Shown here: positions 7,490 through 14,739 of the stretch, piece by piece
How positions within the stretch are numbered: the stretch's first letter is position 1
Layout of the letters: every line of letters starts with the position of its first letter
DNA from: a virus
Direction: 5' to 3' (one strand)
DNA length: 26,451 nucleotides
Virus record (IMG/VR): IMGVR_UViG_3300037104_000963
Span: 1-26,451 of that record
Position numbers and translations under genes: made by a program
The notes under the pieces: generated by a model
Told to the model about the DNA's origin: nothing
The model's input: the letters and a program-made list of their open reading frames with translations, nothing else
The model's database searches: none

Positions 7490-8349
7490 TATCGGTTTAC
7501 ATCCGAGCTTAACGGTTTACTGTTTTCGTAATCGGAATGCGTGAAAAGGAATCGCTGATCTCCTGGCAAGCCTTTCCCTTTCCGCTTCCAGGTCTCAGGA
7601 TCATCCGTCCAGCGCCCCTTGTTCATCCAGGTGGCGCACATCGGGGTGAACTGGTCTCGGTCTTCTTTGGGCCACTCCGCGACAGCTGTGGCGTAGAGTT
7701 GAACCTTTTCCAGGAGCACGGCTGGCTCGATGGTCTTGAGGGCCTTCTCGATCGCCTTGAGTGCGTCGATCTTGGCGGCCTTCATGGGGTAGGCTTGGTA
7801 GATCGTCTCGATCGCTGGGTCGGCAATTTTTGCCGGCTTCGGACAAGCGACCGAAGGGAGCGTTATTTGTTGTTGTTCTTGTGGCTGTGGTTGTGGTTGT
7901 GGTTGTGGTTGTGGTTGCATATGCTTTGCAGGTGCATTGGATGTGCTATGCATATGCAATGCATCATCGCCTTTCTTGCTCCAGCGAGTATTTGCGGCCC
8001 CTGCTCTCTTCTCGTAGGCTTGGCACGCTTTTTCACGTTCTTGGTCGATGCGCTTGTTGTGGTAGCCATCAGCATCGAGGATGAAGAATTCACCAAGCAC
8101 TGCATCAGCTATGCATATGCTTCGCTCATCCATTGCATGTGCAATGCTCATGCATTGCATGCGGTCCGGGGGGAGTGATCCCTTGGTCCAACAGCGCATC
8201 AGGAAGAGCAGGTACACTCCGTGTCCGGTTGCGTCCAGGTGCGAGGTGTCTGCCAAATAGTCGCCGACGTAGAGTGGCATCCATCCTCGTGAGCTCAACT
8301 TGTGCCCTTTCGAAAAGTCGGCCCTCCTGGAGCCCGGGTCGACTTGCAT
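7489..8349 (-). CDS. DUF1376-type phage replication protein
   Basis: From the ATG at 8349 the product is 286 residues. Residues 23-60 carry the DUF1376 signature: WMPLYVGDYLADTSHL, then GHGVYLLFLMRCW. A basic segment follows (near 100-125), then a Pro-Gln repeat linker at about 145-157, and a C-terminal domain starting IYQAYPMKAAK, of the kind seen in phage replication initiators. The start is uncertain: a TTG at 8298, six bases after AAAGGG, would give a start close to the domain, and a TTG at 8460 is also in frame. The protein should act at the origin and hand over to the DnaC-like loader encoded next. TGCAT clusters and a hexanucleotide repeat lie inside the gene. Confidence 0.82.
   Translation of the reverse strand: MQVDPGSRRADFSKGHKLSSRGWMPLYVGDYLADTSHLDATGHGVYLLFLMRCWTKGSLPPDRMQCMSIAHAMDERSICIADAVLGEFFILDADGYHNKRIDQEREKACQAYEKRAGAANTRWSKKGDDALHMHSTSNAPAKHMQPQPQPQPQPQPQEQQQITLPSVACPKPAKIADPAIETIYQAYPMKAAKIDALKAIEKALKTIEPAVLLEKVQLYATAVAEWPKEDRDQFTPMCATWMNKGRWTDDPETWKRKGKGLPGDQRFLFTHSDYENSKPLSSDVNR
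7881..7916 (-). repeat. Hexanucleotide tandem repeat encoding a Pro-Gln linker
   Basis: Five exact copies of GTGGTT (7887-7916) follow one imperfect copy, GTGGCT (7881-7886). On the coding strand they encode alternating Pro and Gln. The unit is two codons long, so a change in copy number would alter the linker length without breaking the frame. Confidence 0.9.
7916..8162. other. Candidate replication origin: clustered TGCAT motifs
   Basis: Two clusters of TGCAT/ATGCA words lie inside the DUF1376 gene. The first has TGCATATGC (7916-7924), TGCAT (7933-7937) and ATGCATATGCAATGCAT (7948-7964). The second has TGCAT (8101-8105), ATGCATATGC (8111-8120), TTGCATGTGCAA (8133-8144) and ATGCATTGCATGC (8150-8162). 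The word GCATATGC recurs in both. Several units are palindromic. Some phages, lambda with gene O being the best known, keep their origin as repeats inside the initiator gene. The motif clustering is seen directly; the origin role is inferred. Confidence 0.45.
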
Positions 8350-8525
8350 CCCCGCATCCAGTGGCGAGGGCAGGGCGTCCAGGAGGGCTTTTCGTTCGTT
8401 GCGGTAGGAATCGACGCCTACTGCGTGGAGAGAATCTACTTCCTGGTCCTGGATTTGCAAAGCAGAACGGCGACCAGGGCCACTAACCGTTCCACTCCGT
8501 GGTTCGATCGTTCCCGGCCGCCGAG

Positions 8526-8541
8526 GCCCCCACCTGGGGGC
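8526..8541 (-). other. Short GC hairpin after a leftward gene
   Basis: GCCCCC (8526-8531) and GGGGGC (8536-8541) pair around a 4-base loop, three bases after a stop codon in the leftward direction. No T tract follows, so termination is doubtful. The region 8350-8543 between the two genes otherwise holds no recognisable gene; the TTG-initiated extension of the downstream gene would cover part of it. Confidence 0.4.
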
Positions 8542-8543
8542 TT

Positions 8544-8870
8544 TCAGACGATGGTCTTGTGCTCGCAGAGCTCCTCGGCGCGCTTTGCGTATCCGCCGAT
8601 GTCGCGCCAGTGGTCGTCGTGCTCGTTGTCGCCGGCGAGAATCCTGGCTGCCTTGTGCAGGATCATGTCCAGCGCCTCGCGCTGGTGTGCCGGGAGGGTT
8701 TCCCAGCGCTGGAGTAGGTGCTCGCGGGTTTCATCGCTGATCTCGACGATCCGACCGCGTGCGGTCTCCTTGAGGCTCTGGGCGATGTCCGCCTGGATCT
8801 TGAATTCCCCATGGACCTTCTTGCGGTCGGCGAGAAAGCTGGGTTTCGTTTCGGTTTTCTTCGTGGCCAT
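8544..8870 (-). CDS. Small hypothetical protein
   Basis: The ATG at 8870 has a strong ribosome site (AAGGAGGG, four bases upstream). The 108-residue product is largely helical and charged: KVHGEFKIQADIAQSLKE, then ISDETREHLLQRWETLP and QREALDMILHKAARILAGD. Its end is rich in Asp and His (EHDDHWRDIGGYAKRAEE). No family is recognised. It lies between a small hypothetical gene and the DUF1376 replication gene, separated from both by short gaps with hairpins. Confidence 0.72.
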   Translation of the reverse strand: MATKKTETKPSFLADRKKVHGEFKIQADIAQSLKETARGRIVEISDETREHLLQRWETLPAHQREALDMILHKAARILAGDNEHDDHWRDIGGYAKRAEELCEHKTIV

Positions 8871-8905
8871 CGGGCCCTCCTTGGTGTTGTGGTGTGGATC
8901 AGGGG

Positions 8906-8943
8906 TGGAGAGGCGGGGGTAAGCCCCCGGCATGTCCTCTCCA
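8906..8943 (-). other. Two-part hairpin in an intergenic gap
   Basis: An outer stem TGGAGAGG (8906-8913) / CCTCTCCA (8936-8943) encloses an inner stem CGGGGG (8914-8919) / CCCCCG (8924-8929) with a 4-base loop. It lies between two leftward genes (gap 8871-8982). There is no T run, so it may be an RNA-processing or stability element rather than a terminator. Confidence 0.5.
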
Positions 8944-8982
8944 TGCGAGCACCTTCCCCCGCGGCAGTGCTCTCCCCCAATT

Positions 8983-9198
8983 TCAAAGGCGGCTGAAGAT
9001 GACTTCCATTCCCAGCGCGCGCTGTTCTTCTTCGACTCGTGTCGCCTCGTTGTCTCTGCGGATGAACAGCGTGTAGGCGATCTCCCCGGGTTTGCGCGCG
9101 AGGATCTTGTAGATCTGGGTTCCGTTGCTCGGGCCCAGGGCGCGCACGCGCTCTTTCTGGGCCAGAGGCTTGATCCCGTGCTTCGGGTTCCCGCTCAT
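8983..9198 (-). CDS. Small basic hypothetical protein
   Basis: The ATG at 9198 overlaps the upstream stop (ATGA), so it is translationally coupled to the MazG-like gene. The 71-residue product is rich in charged residues: GIKPLAQKERVRALGPSNG, then YKILARKPGEIAYTLFIRR, then EEEQRALGMEV. The alternating pattern in the middle suggests a small beta-containing fold. No family is recognised. Confidence 0.7.
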   Translation of the reverse strand: MSGNPKHGIKPLAQKERVRALGPSNGTQIYKILARKPGEIAYTLFIRRDNEATRVEEEQRALGMEVIFSRL

Positions 9199-9785
9199 CC
9201 TGCCTTGTCGGCTCGCTCGATGGCGGCCTTCTCAGTGAACTGCTCAGGGAACCGCAGGCGCAGCTTGTCGATATTGCCCTTCAGGACCTCGTTCTCGAAG
9301 GAATCCCAGTCGCCGGCGCGGTGCACTGCGGCGCCCATGGCGTCGCACCAGGCGTTGAGCATTTGCACATCCGAGATCGGCTTGCCGTACATCAGCCACT
9401 TCTTCAGGTGCTCGGCGAGTTGCCCGACGCCCTGGACCATGTCGTTGGCCCAGTAGTTCCCGAAGTTGTCCTTGCAGAGGTAGAGGCTCATGTCCCACTG
9501 CATGGCGCGTGCCACCAGGGCGCCGTACCAACAGAAGTCGCCGATTTCCTCGAGGATTTCGTAGAGCTTCCCTGTCTCGGTGGCCAGCTTCAGCTCGCCC
9601 ATCTCGCCGACCATGCCGAGAATCCCATGGATCAGGTCGTTGGACCTCTGGGTGTCCATGATGTGCGCGGTGGTTGTGAGAGCGTTGGATCCTCCGATCA
9701 GGATGCTCTGGACTCGGCAGATCGTTTCCTGGCTCTGGTCCTTGGCGGTGCGCTGGGCTTCCTTCGCGTAGGTCTTGAGGTCCAT
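9195..9785 (-). CDS. MazG-like nucleotide pyrophosphohydrolase
   Basis: The ATG at 9785 overlaps the upstream stop (TGATG) and has a strong ribosome site (GAGGAGGAG). The 196-residue product carries the all-alpha NTP-pyrophosphohydrolase metal-binding pattern: GMVGEMGELK (E61xxE64) and, 15 residues later, LEEIGDFCWYGALVAR (E80xxD83). In this superfamily (MazG, dimeric dUTPase) these acids bind magnesium and the enzyme removes pyrophosphate from a nucleoside triphosphate or alarmone. The substrate cannot be read from the sequence. In phages such enzymes clean nucleotide pools or lower stringent-response signals. The length and extra C-terminal helices are longer than a minimal MazG domain. Confidence 0.72.
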   Translation of the reverse strand: MDLKTYAKEAQRTAKDQSQETICRVQSILIGGSNALTTTAHIMDTQRSNDLIHGILGMVGEMGELKLATETGKLYEILEEIGDFCWYGALVARAMQWDMSLYLCKDNFGNYWANDMVQGVGQLAEHLKKWLMYGKPISDVQMLNAWCDAMGAAVHRAGDWDSFENEVLKGNIDKLRLRFPEQFTEKAAIERADKAG

Positions 9786-10717
9786 CAGGGCTCCTCCTCT
9801 TCGGCTGTGGGCGGCTCGATGGTGGGCATCTCGGGATGACTGTCGTCGGCCCGCTCGAGGTCCTCGGTGGTCATGGAATCCGGGTCGACGCCCTGGTTCC
9901 CGGTGTCGTCGATCGTGGCCTTGGTTTCCTCGCCGGTTTCGTCGTCGCCTTCCGTCTGGCCCTCGATGCCGAGCTCCACCTTCAGAGCGTCTTCCTCGAA
10001 GGTCTGCCGGTCGAAGTCCGGCGAGTTCTTGAAGGTCATCTCCAGCCAGGCGTCCCGGTCGTCGCAGTTGATGGCGATTTCCGCGAGGTGCATCCTGCGC
10101 TTCTGCAGGTACTTGGGGAAGGTGCTGGCTGCCCGGAACTCGTTCTTCTTGTTGGCCTCGGCGTGTTCCTCGCTGGTCATTTCGTACCAGGCCTTGCCCT
10201 CGTTGTCGCCGGTGGAGATGAAGGGCTCGGTCACCCAGATCGGCTCGTCGATCTTCAGGAAGGCCCAGGGGTTCTCGGCTTCGAGGTTGAAGAGGCCTTC
10301 GCCGTCGGTCTTCTGGATCTTCACCTTGGCGTGCGGGTCTGTCTCGGGTCCCGCCCATTCCGTTTTCACGATGACGTAGCCGGCCATGCTTTTCAGCGCC
10401 TGGTCCGCGGTCTCCTTGAACTGGAGGCGCTGCTTGACGACGATGCTGCCCATCTTCTTGAGGACCATGGACTGCATGGCGCTCAAGCTGAAGGTGTTGG
10501 CTGCGGCGCTGTTGAAGGCGTCCTTCTGCTCGACCCTGGCGCCGAGGTAGATCTCGTGGCGGAACGCTTCGATGAAGTTTTTGACTTCATCGAGTATCAC
10601 CTGTTTTTGGTCTTCCGTTTCCATCCACGCCTTGATTCCGATCTGGATTCTGATCTTCAAGGCGACGTAGTGCTTCCAGAGGCCGAGACAGATTTCGTTC
10701 TTCGTGCGATTGCTCAT
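9785..10717 (-). CDS. Hypothetical protein with acidic C-terminal tail
   Basis: The ATG at 10717 overlaps the RusA stop (ATGA). The product is 310 residues. The N-terminal ~110 residues are helical (LGLWKHYVALKIRIQIGIK, VILDEVKNFIEAFRHE). The middle looks mixed alpha/beta (VIVKTEWAGPETDPHAKVK, then IDEPIWVTEPFISTGD). The last ~70 residues are strongly acidic and low in complexity, ending EEEEP. Such acidic tails are common in proteins that bind DNA-processing partners. It lies between RusA and the MazG-like gene in the recombination cluster. No family is recognised. Confidence 0.7.
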   Translation of the reverse strand: MSNRTKNEICLGLWKHYVALKIRIQIGIKAWMETEDQKQVILDEVKNFIEAFRHEIYLGARVEQKDAFNSAAANTFSLSAMQSMVLKKMGSIVVKQRLQFKETADQALKSMAGYVIVKTEWAGPETDPHAKVKIQKTDGEGLFNLEAENPWAFLKIDEPIWVTEPFISTGDNEGKAWYEMTSEEHAEANKKNEFRAASTFPKYLQKRRMHLAEIAINCDDRDAWLEMTFKNSPDFDRQTFEEDALKVELGIEGQTEGDDETGEETKATIDDTGNQGVDPDSMTTEDLERADDSHPEMPTIEPPTAEEEEP

Positions 10718-11181
10718 GGGGTTTCCTTCAGCGCGGCGATGGTGATGGTGATTCGGGGCTCGTCCGCTGCCCAGATCTTCTTGGTGAAGTTGTCGGTGAT
10801 CCGGTTGTCGTTTTCGAAGAAGGTGCCCTGGAGGGAGTCCCAGACGATCTTCTCTGCGTTGTCGTTGTCGATGGGCTTGGTGCAGAACCAGGAGCACTTC
10901 TTCGGCTTCTGGTACTCCAGCTTCAGCTCCACGAACAAGGGTCGTCCGCGTACCGCCTCGATCTCGGCCACTAGGCGCCTCTTGGCGGCGGTGGCGAGGA
11001 TCTCGAACGTCTTGGCCCAGTCGAGCGTCTTCTTGTCTGTGTGGGCGTCCGCGCGTCCCGTGCGCTTGTTCACGAAGGCGCGAGGGCGCCCCTTCCCGCG
11101 CGCTTCGAGCGCGATGCGGAAGTGCATCCTCGCGGATTCGTCGATGAAGCCCGAGAGTTCCACCTGGTGGAGTTGTCCCAT
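10714..11181 (-). CDS. rusA: RusA-like Holliday junction resolvase
   Basis: The ATG at 11181 overlaps the upstream stop (TGATG). The product is 155 residues, slightly longer than E. coli RusA (about 120). The C-terminal half has the RusA signature: KPIDNDNAEK (D105, D107, K111), WDSLQGTFFENDNRI (D115, D125) and a Lys pair in TDNFTKKIW. In RusA these acids bind magnesium and the Lys supports strand cleavage. The enzyme cuts four-way junctions symmetrically to resolve recombination or branched replication products. It fits the nearby exonuclease, ATPase and SNF2 genes. Confidence 0.85.
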   Translation of the reverse strand: MGQLHQVELSGFIDESARMHFRIALEARGKGRPRAFVNKRTGRADAHTDKKTLDWAKTFEILATAAKRRLVAEIEAVRGRPLFVELKLEYQKPKKCSWFCTKPIDNDNAEKIVWDSLQGTFFENDNRITDNFTKKIWAADEPRITITIAALKETP

Positions 11182-11657
11182 CAGGCGGCCGGCGGCGCAG
11201 CCGGTTTTGGCGGGGGCTGCGGGATGCCCATGACGTCGCGGACCTTCTTGATGAAGGTGCTGTACATCTGGAGTCCCAGGTCGGCCCACGCCTTGTTGAA
11301 GAAGTCGCCCGGCATCTTCATGATATTGTGCATGTCGGCGCCGAGTTGAGCTTCGCACATGAACTGCAGCACGCGCGTCTCGTTCTGGATGAACTCGAGC
11401 CGCTTGTCGGCCGGGAGCAGCATGTCGACGAAGATCTCTTTCGACATGAAGATGCCGCGGTCGGCGCTCGAGTAGTTGCCCAGGTTCATCTTGTTGGCGG
11501 CGTTCGCGGTGATGGTCATCTTGGCGAAGCGCCAGGCCTGGATTTCCTTGAGCTGGAGCTCCACCGCGGACTGGTCGACTTCGGTGGGCTCTGGATTGGT
11601 GGGTGGGTTGCTGGTGTCGAGCGGGGTGCTCGGGCTGGTGGCGTGTTGTTCGTTCAT
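11181..11657 (-). CDS. Hypothetical protein with Pro-rich ends
   Basis: The ATG at 11657 overlaps the previous stop (ATGA) and has AGAGGAA just upstream. The 158-residue product has a Pro/Thr-rich N-terminus (residues 8-32, TSNPPTNPEPTEVDQ), a helical core (VELQLKEIQAWRFAKMTIT, FMSKEIFVDMLLPADKRLE) and a C-terminal Pro/Ala tail ending PPPKPAAPPAA. It sits between a small protein and RusA. No family is recognised. Confidence 0.7.
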   Translation of the reverse strand: MNEQHATSPSTPLDTSNPPTNPEPTEVDQSAVELQLKEIQAWRFAKMTITANAANKMNLGNYSSADRGIFMSKEIFVDMLLPADKRLEFIQNETRVLQFMCEAQLGADMHNIMKMPGDFFNKAWADLGLQMYSTFIKKVRDVMGIPQPPPKPAAPPAA

Positions 11658-11932
11658 GGGTTCCTCTGGGTGATGCGTTTCTTGAGAGCCTCCAGGCCCT
11701 GCATCTGCCTGGCCTGGAGGATCGCGTCTTCTCTGCTTGTCGCGATGACGCGGGCCGTGAATTTTCGGAATGGTGAGAGGAGTCGATCCTCGCAATTTCC
11801 CAGGTGCGCTTTCCAGGTCATGTGCTCGTAGTTTCGATCGGCGTCCTGGAGATACTCGATGGTGTACCAGTGCGGGCGCGGCGCCCGCACCTGGGCCCTG
11901 TCGCGCAGGACCTTGGCCTGCTGGCCGGTCAC
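11654..11932 (-). CDS. Small hypothetical protein
   Basis: A GTG start at 11932 overlaps the stop of the ATPase gene (GTGA); GAGGA lies directly before it, with unusually short spacing. The 92-residue product reads VRAPRPHWYTIEYL, then HMTWKAHLGNCEDRLL and FTARVIATSREDAILQARQ. This looks like a small alpha/beta fold. A second GTG shortly downstream is an alternative start. A perfect 10-bp inverted repeat lies within the gene. No family is recognised. Confidence 0.65.
   Translation of the reverse strand: MTGQQAKVLRDRAQVRAPRPHWYTIEYLQDADRNYEHMTWKAHLGNCEDRLLSPFRKFTARVIATSREDAILQARQMQGLEALKKRITQRNP
11870..11890. repeat. Perfect 10-bp inverted repeat inside a gene
   Basis: GTGCGGGCGC (11870-11879) and GCGCCCGCAC (11881-11890) are exact reverse complements around a single base. 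The arm encodes part of VRAPRPH near the start of the small leftward protein. It could form a cruciform or an RNA hairpin close to the start of that message. Confidence 0.85.
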
Positions 11933-12768
11933 TCCTCGTCGCTCGACTCGGGCTCGATGGTCTCCTTGGACTGGTCGACGTTCGTGAGGAGTGCCTGGCG
12001 GGCAGTCTCGCGGCGCATGGCCGTGTCCTTCTTCATCCGCTCGATCCAGAGGCGGATGTTGGCGGGTTCGCTCCCGCCCCATCCATTGGGCGCCTTGGTG
12101 TCGGCGAAGACGATGTTGCCCAGCTTGTCGACGAAGCAGACGCCGTAGCGGTCGTCTTTCCCCGTTTCCCGCTTCTTCCAGGTGTAGCCCATCAAGGAGG
12201 CTTCTCGGGAGATCCGCTTGTAGACGCTGTCCATCATGTCGGGCTGCCAGGTGGACCCGATCTTGGTCGGCTTTCCGTTGGAGTCCGTCCCCATGATGGG
12301 AACTTCCTTCAGGTGGGCCAGGACCACGATGTGGCATGGGAGCCCGAACAAGGCCTGGGTGATGTCCAGGATGTCGTTGGAGGCGGCCCCGTGCTTCTTC
12401 AGGGTCATGCTGTTGGCATTGCCGCCGGCGGTCTTGTCGCGGGCCTGCTGCTGGGTGTAGGTCGCGGTGTCCCAGACGATGGTCCGGATCTTCTTCTCCG
12501 CGATCTCCTTGTCGCGCAGGAGGGCGATCTTGTTCATCATGGAGGTGCGCGGGTCCGCGTAGTTCACGCGGAACACGTGGACGCCCGCGTCCTCGAGCCC
12601 CTTGATGTCCGCGTCGCCCCCCATCCGGTCCGAGTAGAGGACCTGGATGTTCAGTTCGCCGGTGAGGGTCAGGAAGGTCTTCCCTGTGCCCACTTTGCCG
12701 GCCAGGACGATGCGCTGCCATTCCTCGTTCGCCACTGCGTGCAGGACGGCTTTCGGTGCTTCGTTCAT
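11929..12768 (-). CDS. RecA-fold phage ATPase (Sak4-like / AAA_24)
   Basis: The ATG at 12768 has GGAGAGA upstream. The product is 279 residues. Walker A is GKVGTGKTF at 24-32 and Walker B is RTIVWDTATY with D100. Further motifs match the phage nucleotide-binding group annotated as AAA_24 or Sak4-like: LYSDRMGGDADIKGL, GLPCHIVVLAHLKEV and WQPDMMDSVYKRI. Members anneal or load single strands during phage recombination, with SSB as partner. The gene follows the YqaJ exonuclease, and SSB is encoded in the same operon, which supports a recombination role. The C-terminus is acidic (EPESSDEE), as in some SSB-interacting proteins. Confidence 0.82.
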   Translation of the reverse strand: MNEAPKAVLHAVANEEWQRIVLAGKVGTGKTFLTLTGELNIQVLYSDRMGGDADIKGLEDAGVHVFRVNYADPRTSMMNKIALLRDKEIAEKKIRTIVWDTATYTQQQARDKTAGGNANSMTLKKHGAASNDILDITQALFGLPCHIVVLAHLKEVPIMGTDSNGKPTKIGSTWQPDMMDSVYKRISREASLMGYTWKKRETGKDDRYGVCFVDKLGNIVFADTKAPNGWGGSEPANIRLWIERMKKDTAMRRETARQALLTNVDQSKETIEPESSDEE

Positions 12769-12791
12769 GCTCTCTCCGTTCGATGTGGAAA

Positions 12792-12826
12792 GGGGCGCGC
12801 TGCGTGCTCTGTACGCGTCGCGCCCC
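12792..12826 (-). terminator. Possible attenuator or terminator between YqaJ and the ATPase
   Basis: CGCGCCCC (12819-12826) and GGGGCGCG (12792-12799) pair on the leftward transcript. An inner GCGT/ACGC pair (12802-12805, 12813-12816) shortens the loop. The stem is followed leftward by TTTCC, a short T tract. It fills most of the 70-base gap 12769-12838. It could be a partial terminator that lowers expression of the downstream genes. Confidence 0.45.
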
Positions 12827-12838
12827 GGTGATGCGAAC

Positions 12839-13948
12839 CTAGTTCTTCGCCTTGCTGGGTGTCACCTTCAGGACCCGGATGGTCACGGGTTTCTTGTGCT
12901 TGGACTTCATGGTCTCGACGACCTGGATGGCGACCTGGAGTTGCTCGTCGGCCGCGGCTTCGTCCTTGTCCACCACGGTTCGGTTCTGGTTTCCGAAGTT
13001 GATGCTGAACAGCGGATGTTTGACCTTCTGCGTGTCGCCCAGGATGTGGCGCAGCGTGTTGGCCGCGAGCACCTTCTTGGCTTCCCAGACGTCGATGTGC
13101 TCGGAGGCCTCGATGTGGGCTGTCGCCCACTTCACGATCTCGTCGCTCGGAGGGATCTCGGATCCGTCGGTCTTGCCGTGCATCGCGATGATGGCGTCGG
13201 TGGTGGCGTCGCTGTCGTCGGGTGGTGGCATCTCGCCGCGCTCGAGGGAGTCCTTGAACGCCTCCACCTCGCGGCGGATCTCCTCGCAGCGCAGGAGGTC
13301 TCGCCAGACCGTGTAGACCTTCAGCCGGTTTCCGCCGATGAGGGCGAGGAGAAGGCTGCAGGGGCGGCCCATGGCGTCGAGTTGGTTCTGGACCTGGTCG
13401 TAGTAGTCCTCGGGGATGTAGGCCGTCCCCCAGGCGTCCTTCTTGTACTCCGAGACGTTCTTGATCTCGGTCGGGATCCACCAGGGGATCGTGCTGATGT
13501 CGTGGATCTTCAGCGCTTCGCTTCCCTTCGGATCCAGGAAGAGGATCCGATCGGGCGAGACCACGTTGAAGGGCATCAGTGGGTGCGCGATGCCGATTCC
13601 CATCGGGTCGACCATGTGGCCCACGTTGGAGTGGATTATCCCGAAGGCCTTGGTGATTGGGTCCTCCATGAGGTTCCCGAACATCTGGTGCTGCAGGACT
13701 TCTTCGTCCAGAGGGATCAAGCCCGCCTTGTCGCACCAGAGCGAGTAGGCGCTGGCGTACTTGGAGGTGCCGATGATGGCGGGCACGTCGCTGGCGCCGA
13801 TGGTCTGGCGGCGCGCTTCCAGCCAGAGGCGTCGCGTGTCCTCGGGGCTGGTGCCGATCAGCTTCTGCCGGATCCTGCTGGGGTCGATGACTGGACACTG
13901 AGCCAGCTCTTCCAGGGTGGGGAGGTGAATCCCCTCGCGGACGTTCAT
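12839..13948 (-). CDS. YqaJ-family phage recombination exonuclease
   Basis: The ATG at 13948 overlaps the upstream stop (ATGA), with GGAAAGG as ribosome site. The product is 369 residues. It has the lambda-exonuclease/YqaJ core: IGASDVPAIIGTSKYASAY at 50-68, NVVSPDRILFL with D133, TEIKN with E161 and K163, and YYDQVQNQL with Q185 and Q188. In this PD-(D/E)XK family these residues bind metal and cut one strand from DNA ends, giving 3' single strands for annealing. The C-terminal ~130 residues are an extra, partly charged region ending in Lys-rich sequence. It pairs naturally with the Sak4-like ATPase and SSB of the same operon. Confidence 0.88.
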   Translation of the reverse strand: MNVREGIHLPTLEELAQCPVIDPSRIRQKLIGTSPEDTRRLWLEARRQTIGASDVPAIIGTSKYASAYSLWCDKAGLIPLDEEVLQHQMFGNLMEDPITKAFGIIHSNVGHMVDPMGIGIAHPLMPFNVVSPDRILFLDPKGSEALKIHDISTIPWWIPTEIKNVSEYKKDAWGTAYIPEDYYDQVQNQLDAMGRPCSLLLALIGGNRLKVYTVWRDLLRCEEIRREVEAFKDSLERGEMPPPDDSDATTDAIIAMHGKTDGSEIPPSDEIVKWATAHIEASEHIDVWEAKKVLAANTLRHILGDTQKVKHPLFSINFGNQNRTVVDKDEAAADEQLQVAIQVVETMKSKHKKPVTIRVLKVTPSKAKN

Positions 13949-14112
13949 TGTCTGCCTTTCCTGTATGGCGATGGATCGTTTCTGCCTGATAGATGTGGTT
14001 GCTTCCTGCTTGAGGCGCCGTCTTCCGGTACCATGAGCCCCGCGAAGAATCCGATACCCATGCCGAAGATCAATCCAAGCGTGGTAGCGAAGATGTAGGC
14101 GGCGATGTTCAC
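13945..14112 (-). CDS. Small single-span membrane protein
   Basis: A GTG start at 14112 overlaps the upstream stop (GTGA). The 55-residue product has one hydrophobic span near residues 2-27 (IAAYIFATTLGLIFGMGIGF, then FAGLMV). A short basic, Ser/Arg-rich tail follows (SSRKQPHLSGRND). It is the second of three tiny membrane proteins in the leftward operon. The function is unknown. Confidence 0.65.
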   Translation of the reverse strand: MNIAAYIFATTLGLIFGMGIGFFAGLMVPEDGASSRKQPHLSGRNDPSPYRKGRQ

Positions 14113-14345
14113 TTGACGGTTCCCTGTTGTTCGAGGTTGTCGATTGCCTGTTGCAGTGCCGCCCGTTCTGGCGTCTCCTGCTTCAGGACTTGGAATCCGT
14201 AGACGAAAAGCGTCCCGCTTTCCATGCGGTAGCATCTTGTCGCTCGGTTGATCTGGGTCATTTGGAGATCGGCGATGATCTCGTAGTGGCGGCCGATCCT
14301 GATTCCTTTGATGGATGGCCTTGCGAGCCACCAGGCGGCGCGCAA
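14109..14345 (-). CDS. Small hypothetical protein, start uncertain
   Basis: The frame ends with a TGA overlapping the next GTG start. The only standard start nearby is the TTG at 14345, giving 78 residues. The frame stays open further upstream but has no ATG or GTG. The N-terminus is aromatic and hydrophobic (RAAWWLARPSIKG). The rest reads GRHYEIIADLQMTQINRA, then MESGTLFVYGFQVLKQE, and ends in a helix (ALQQAIDNLEQQG). A non-standard or longer start cannot be excluded, because hydrophobic sequence continues upstream (RIIGWLL). Confidence 0.55.
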   Translation of the reverse strand: MRAAWWLARPSIKGIRIGRHYEIIADLQMTQINRATRCYRMESGTLFVYGFQVLKQETPERAALQQAIDNLEQQGTVK

Positions 14346-14400
14346 GAGCCATCCGATGATCCGGATTCTCCAGGGCCGCCCGAGGATGGAGTAGTTCGCC

Positions 14401-14637
14401 TTACACCTGCATTCCTGCGGGGTGCCGCGTGGGGGCTTTGACCGCTGTTTCGTCCTGCTCGCTTTCGGTGCTCTTCCCGCATTCGGGATTCGAGCACTTC
14501 ATCCGAGGGATCACGTTCTCGTGGTAGTTGTCGTCGTCGTAGCCACCGGTCCGCTTTTCCTCGTGCTCGCAGAACTGGCACTTGTACTTGCCGGTGAAGT
14601 CGCGACGATGTTGGTCGAGTTTGGCGATGAGGATCAT
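14401..14637 (-). CDS. Small zinc-ribbon-like protein
   Basis: A 78-residue product from the ATG at 14637, without an obvious ribosome site. It has a CxxC (KCQFCEHEEK) and, about 25 residues later, a CxxxxC (MKCSNPECGK), separated by an acidic stretch (GGYDDDNYHENV). This spacing fits a zinc ribbon. The C-terminus is polar. It lies downstream of ssb. In phages such proteins often bind nucleic acid or polymerase subunits, but no specific role can be read. Confidence 0.65.
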   Translation of the reverse strand: MILIAKLDQHRRDFTGKYKCQFCEHEEKRTGGYDDDNYHENVIPRMKCSNPECGKSTESEQDETAVKAPTRHPAGMQV

Positions 14638-14739
14638 GTCTTGTCTTTGGTTGAAGAAAAAAGAAGGCCGTCCCCATTCCAGGTTCTGGTTGCCCAGGAT
14701 GCGCTAGCTCATCCTGACCTTCTTGCTTGTCAATTCCTG

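Noticed and set aside
14682-14716. Terminator after ssb
   Set aside because: Small hairpins (CCAG/CTGG and CAGGATG/CATCCTG) are present, but the T-rich tract lies more than 15 bases further on, so intrinsic termination is not supported.
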